Assembly: GCF_019578655.1 (NCBI RefSeq)
Contig: NC_063258.1
Location: 14,326,802-14,390,801, forward strand
DNA: 64,000 bases
Direction: 5' to 3'
Origin: Ricinus communis
Lineage: Eukaryota; Streptophyta; Magnoliopsida; Malpighiales; Euphorbiaceae
Shown here piece after piece: positions 62,601 to 64,000 of the stretch; position 1 is the stretch's first letter, and each line of letters opens with the position of its first letter. A program made the position numbers and the translations under genes. The notes below the pieces were generated by a model. That model worked only from the letters and a program-made list of their open reading frames with translations, ran no database searches and was not told the DNA's origin.

Positions 62601-64000
62601 ATTCTCACAAATATAGCAAAATTATGGAGTTATTTTTCCCGACTCATAAATATCCCCTTATTACGGGGTTATTTTCTAATATTAAAAAATTTACCCCTTC
62701 TACGAGGCTGTTTTCTCAGACTTGCAATTACACTACTTTACGGGGTTATTTTCTCTCATTCATAAATATATATGTTTTACGGGATTATTTTCTTATGTTG
62801 ATAAATATACCACTTTTACAGGGTCATTCTCTCATATTAAATTATTAGCACTATTATGGGGTTGTTTTCTCAAATTCATTTATATACACGTTTTACGGGC
62901 TTAATTTCTTATATTGATAAATATACCCCTTTTATAGGGTTGTTTTCTCATACTAAAAAATTAACCCATTTAAGGAGTTATTTTCTTATATTCACAAATA
63001 TATCAAAATTACGGCGCTATTTTGTGCGATTGATAAATATCCCCGTATTACGGGGTTGTTTTCCCATATTAAAAGATTTACTCCTTCTACGAGGTTGTTT
63101 TCTCATATTAAGAAATTTACCTCTTCTACGAGGCTGTTTTCTCAGACACGCAATTACACTAGTTTTACGGGGTTGTTTTCTCAAATTCATAAATATACAT
63201 ATTTTACGGGTTTATTTTCTTATATTGATAAATATACCATTTTTACGGGGTCGTCTTCTTATATTAAATTATTAGCACTATGATGGGGTTGTTTTCTCAA
63301 ATTCATAAATATACACGTTTTATGGGGTTATTTTCATATATCGACAAATATACCCCTTTTAAGGGGGTATTTTTTCATATTATAAAATTAACACATTTAA
63401 GAGGTTGTTTTCTCATACTCACAAATATACCACAATTACAGTGTTATTTCCTCAGATTCATAAATATCCCCGTATTACGGGGTTGTTTTCACATATTAAA
63501 AAATTTTCCCCTTCTACGAGGATGTTTTCTCATATTAAAAAATTTACCCGTTCTACGAGGCTGTTTTCTTAGAGTCGCAATAACACTATTTTTACAGGGT
63601 TGTTTTCTAAGATTCATAAATATACATGTTTTACGGGTTTATTTTTTTATATTGATAAATATACCACTTTTACGGGGTCGTATTCTTATATTAAATTATT
63701 AGTACTATTATGAGGTTGTTTTCTCAAATTCATAAATATACACATTTTACGGGCTTATTTTCTTATATTGACAAACATACCCCTTTTATAGGGTTGTTCT
63801 CATATTATTAAATTAACCCATTTAAGGAATTGTTTTCTTATACTCATAAATATACCAAAATTACGAGATTATTTTCTACGATTGATAAATATCCCCTTCT
63901 AAGAGGTTGTTTTCTTATATTATAAAATTTACCCCTTCTACGAGGCTGTTTTCTAAGGCTCGTAATTACACTACTTTTACGGGGTTATTTTTCAGACTCA
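59643..64000 (+). repeat. Satellite array block 5
   Basis: The same satellite and orientation, resuming within unit b (TCTCATACTCACAAATATAC). This block has its own subfamily: doubled e units (two AAAAAATTTACC(A/C)CTTCTAC-type units in a row) at about 60210, 60640, 61100, 61540, 62260, 63070 and 63510, and a k-to-a passage reading CTTTTAAGGAGGTGTTTG at about 60490, 60910 and 61390. The array continues past the window end. Open frames are repeat shadows. Confidence 0.95.
61772..63160 (+). repeat. ~815-bp double-HOR duplication
   Basis: 61772-62340 and 62588-63150 share rare variants in order: AGTGGTTGTTT, TTATTTTTCCCGACT, AAATATCCCCTTATTAC, GACTTGCAATTACACTACTT followed directly by ACGGGG, ATAAATATATATGTTTTACG, and later TCATATTAAGAAATTTACC. 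The offset is about 812-816 bp, roughly two HORs, so the unit of amplification here was a dimer. Confidence 0.75.

Overview
The window is non-genic plant heterochromatin. I infer a eudicot nuclear genome. The evidence is plant-type Ty3/gypsy retrotransposons (a chromodomain-bearing Tekay/Del-type element, PBS matching initiator tRNA-Met), plant-style solo LTRs with 5-bp target duplications, and very A+T-rich satellite DNA. The species cannot be fixed from sequence alone. I found no host protein-coding gene, tRNA, rRNA or CRISPR array.

About 40.5 kb (roughly 63%) is one satellite family, always head-to-tail in the same orientation. The basic unit is about 39 bp and has a conserved half (GGGGTTGTTTTCTCATA-like) and a variable half. 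Eleven recognisable unit types (called a to k here) occur in a fixed order and make a higher-order repeat (HOR) of about 425-427 bp. A complete copy lies at 10485-10909. The array occupies 1-19687, 21093-21940, 32882-45127, 49953-53322 and 59643-64000. It shows nested duplication at 137, 231, 360, 425, about 815 and several thousand bp. Because 39 is a multiple of 3, the satellite translates as open 13-residue repeats; these are not genes.

Five insertions interrupt the array. (1) 19688-21092 is the last 1.4 kb of a long LTR, ending exactly at its ...GTGACA terminus. (2) 21941-32881 is a structurally complete but coding-dead Tekay-type chromovirus with a perfect 5-bp TSD (TCCAT); its 5' LTR carries a nested 1467-bp solo LTR (22002-23468, TSD GGCAT). 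(3) 45128-49952 is a minus-strand LTR element of the same family as (1). It has PBS and PPT but no gag-pol, and each LTR is missing its outer part. (4) 53323-53822 is a 500-N assembly gap. (5) 53823-59642 is a complex block of diverged tandem and inverted copies of an unidentified repeat. It holds a 2391-bp minus-strand solo LTR (54756-57146, TSD CCTCG) and a short possibly plastid-derived filler.

The relations between parts are evolutionary rather than a gene pathway. A satellite array expands by unequal exchange, a chromodomain retrotransposon lands in it cleanly, and other elements survive as recombined or truncated pieces. Breakpoints without TSDs fall inside satellite units, some at short microhomologies. 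The most notable items are the 11-unit HOR satellite with a recurring 15-bp palindrome, a paralogous copy of the LTR-junction unit that lacks the insertion, and the reciprocally truncated LTR element.
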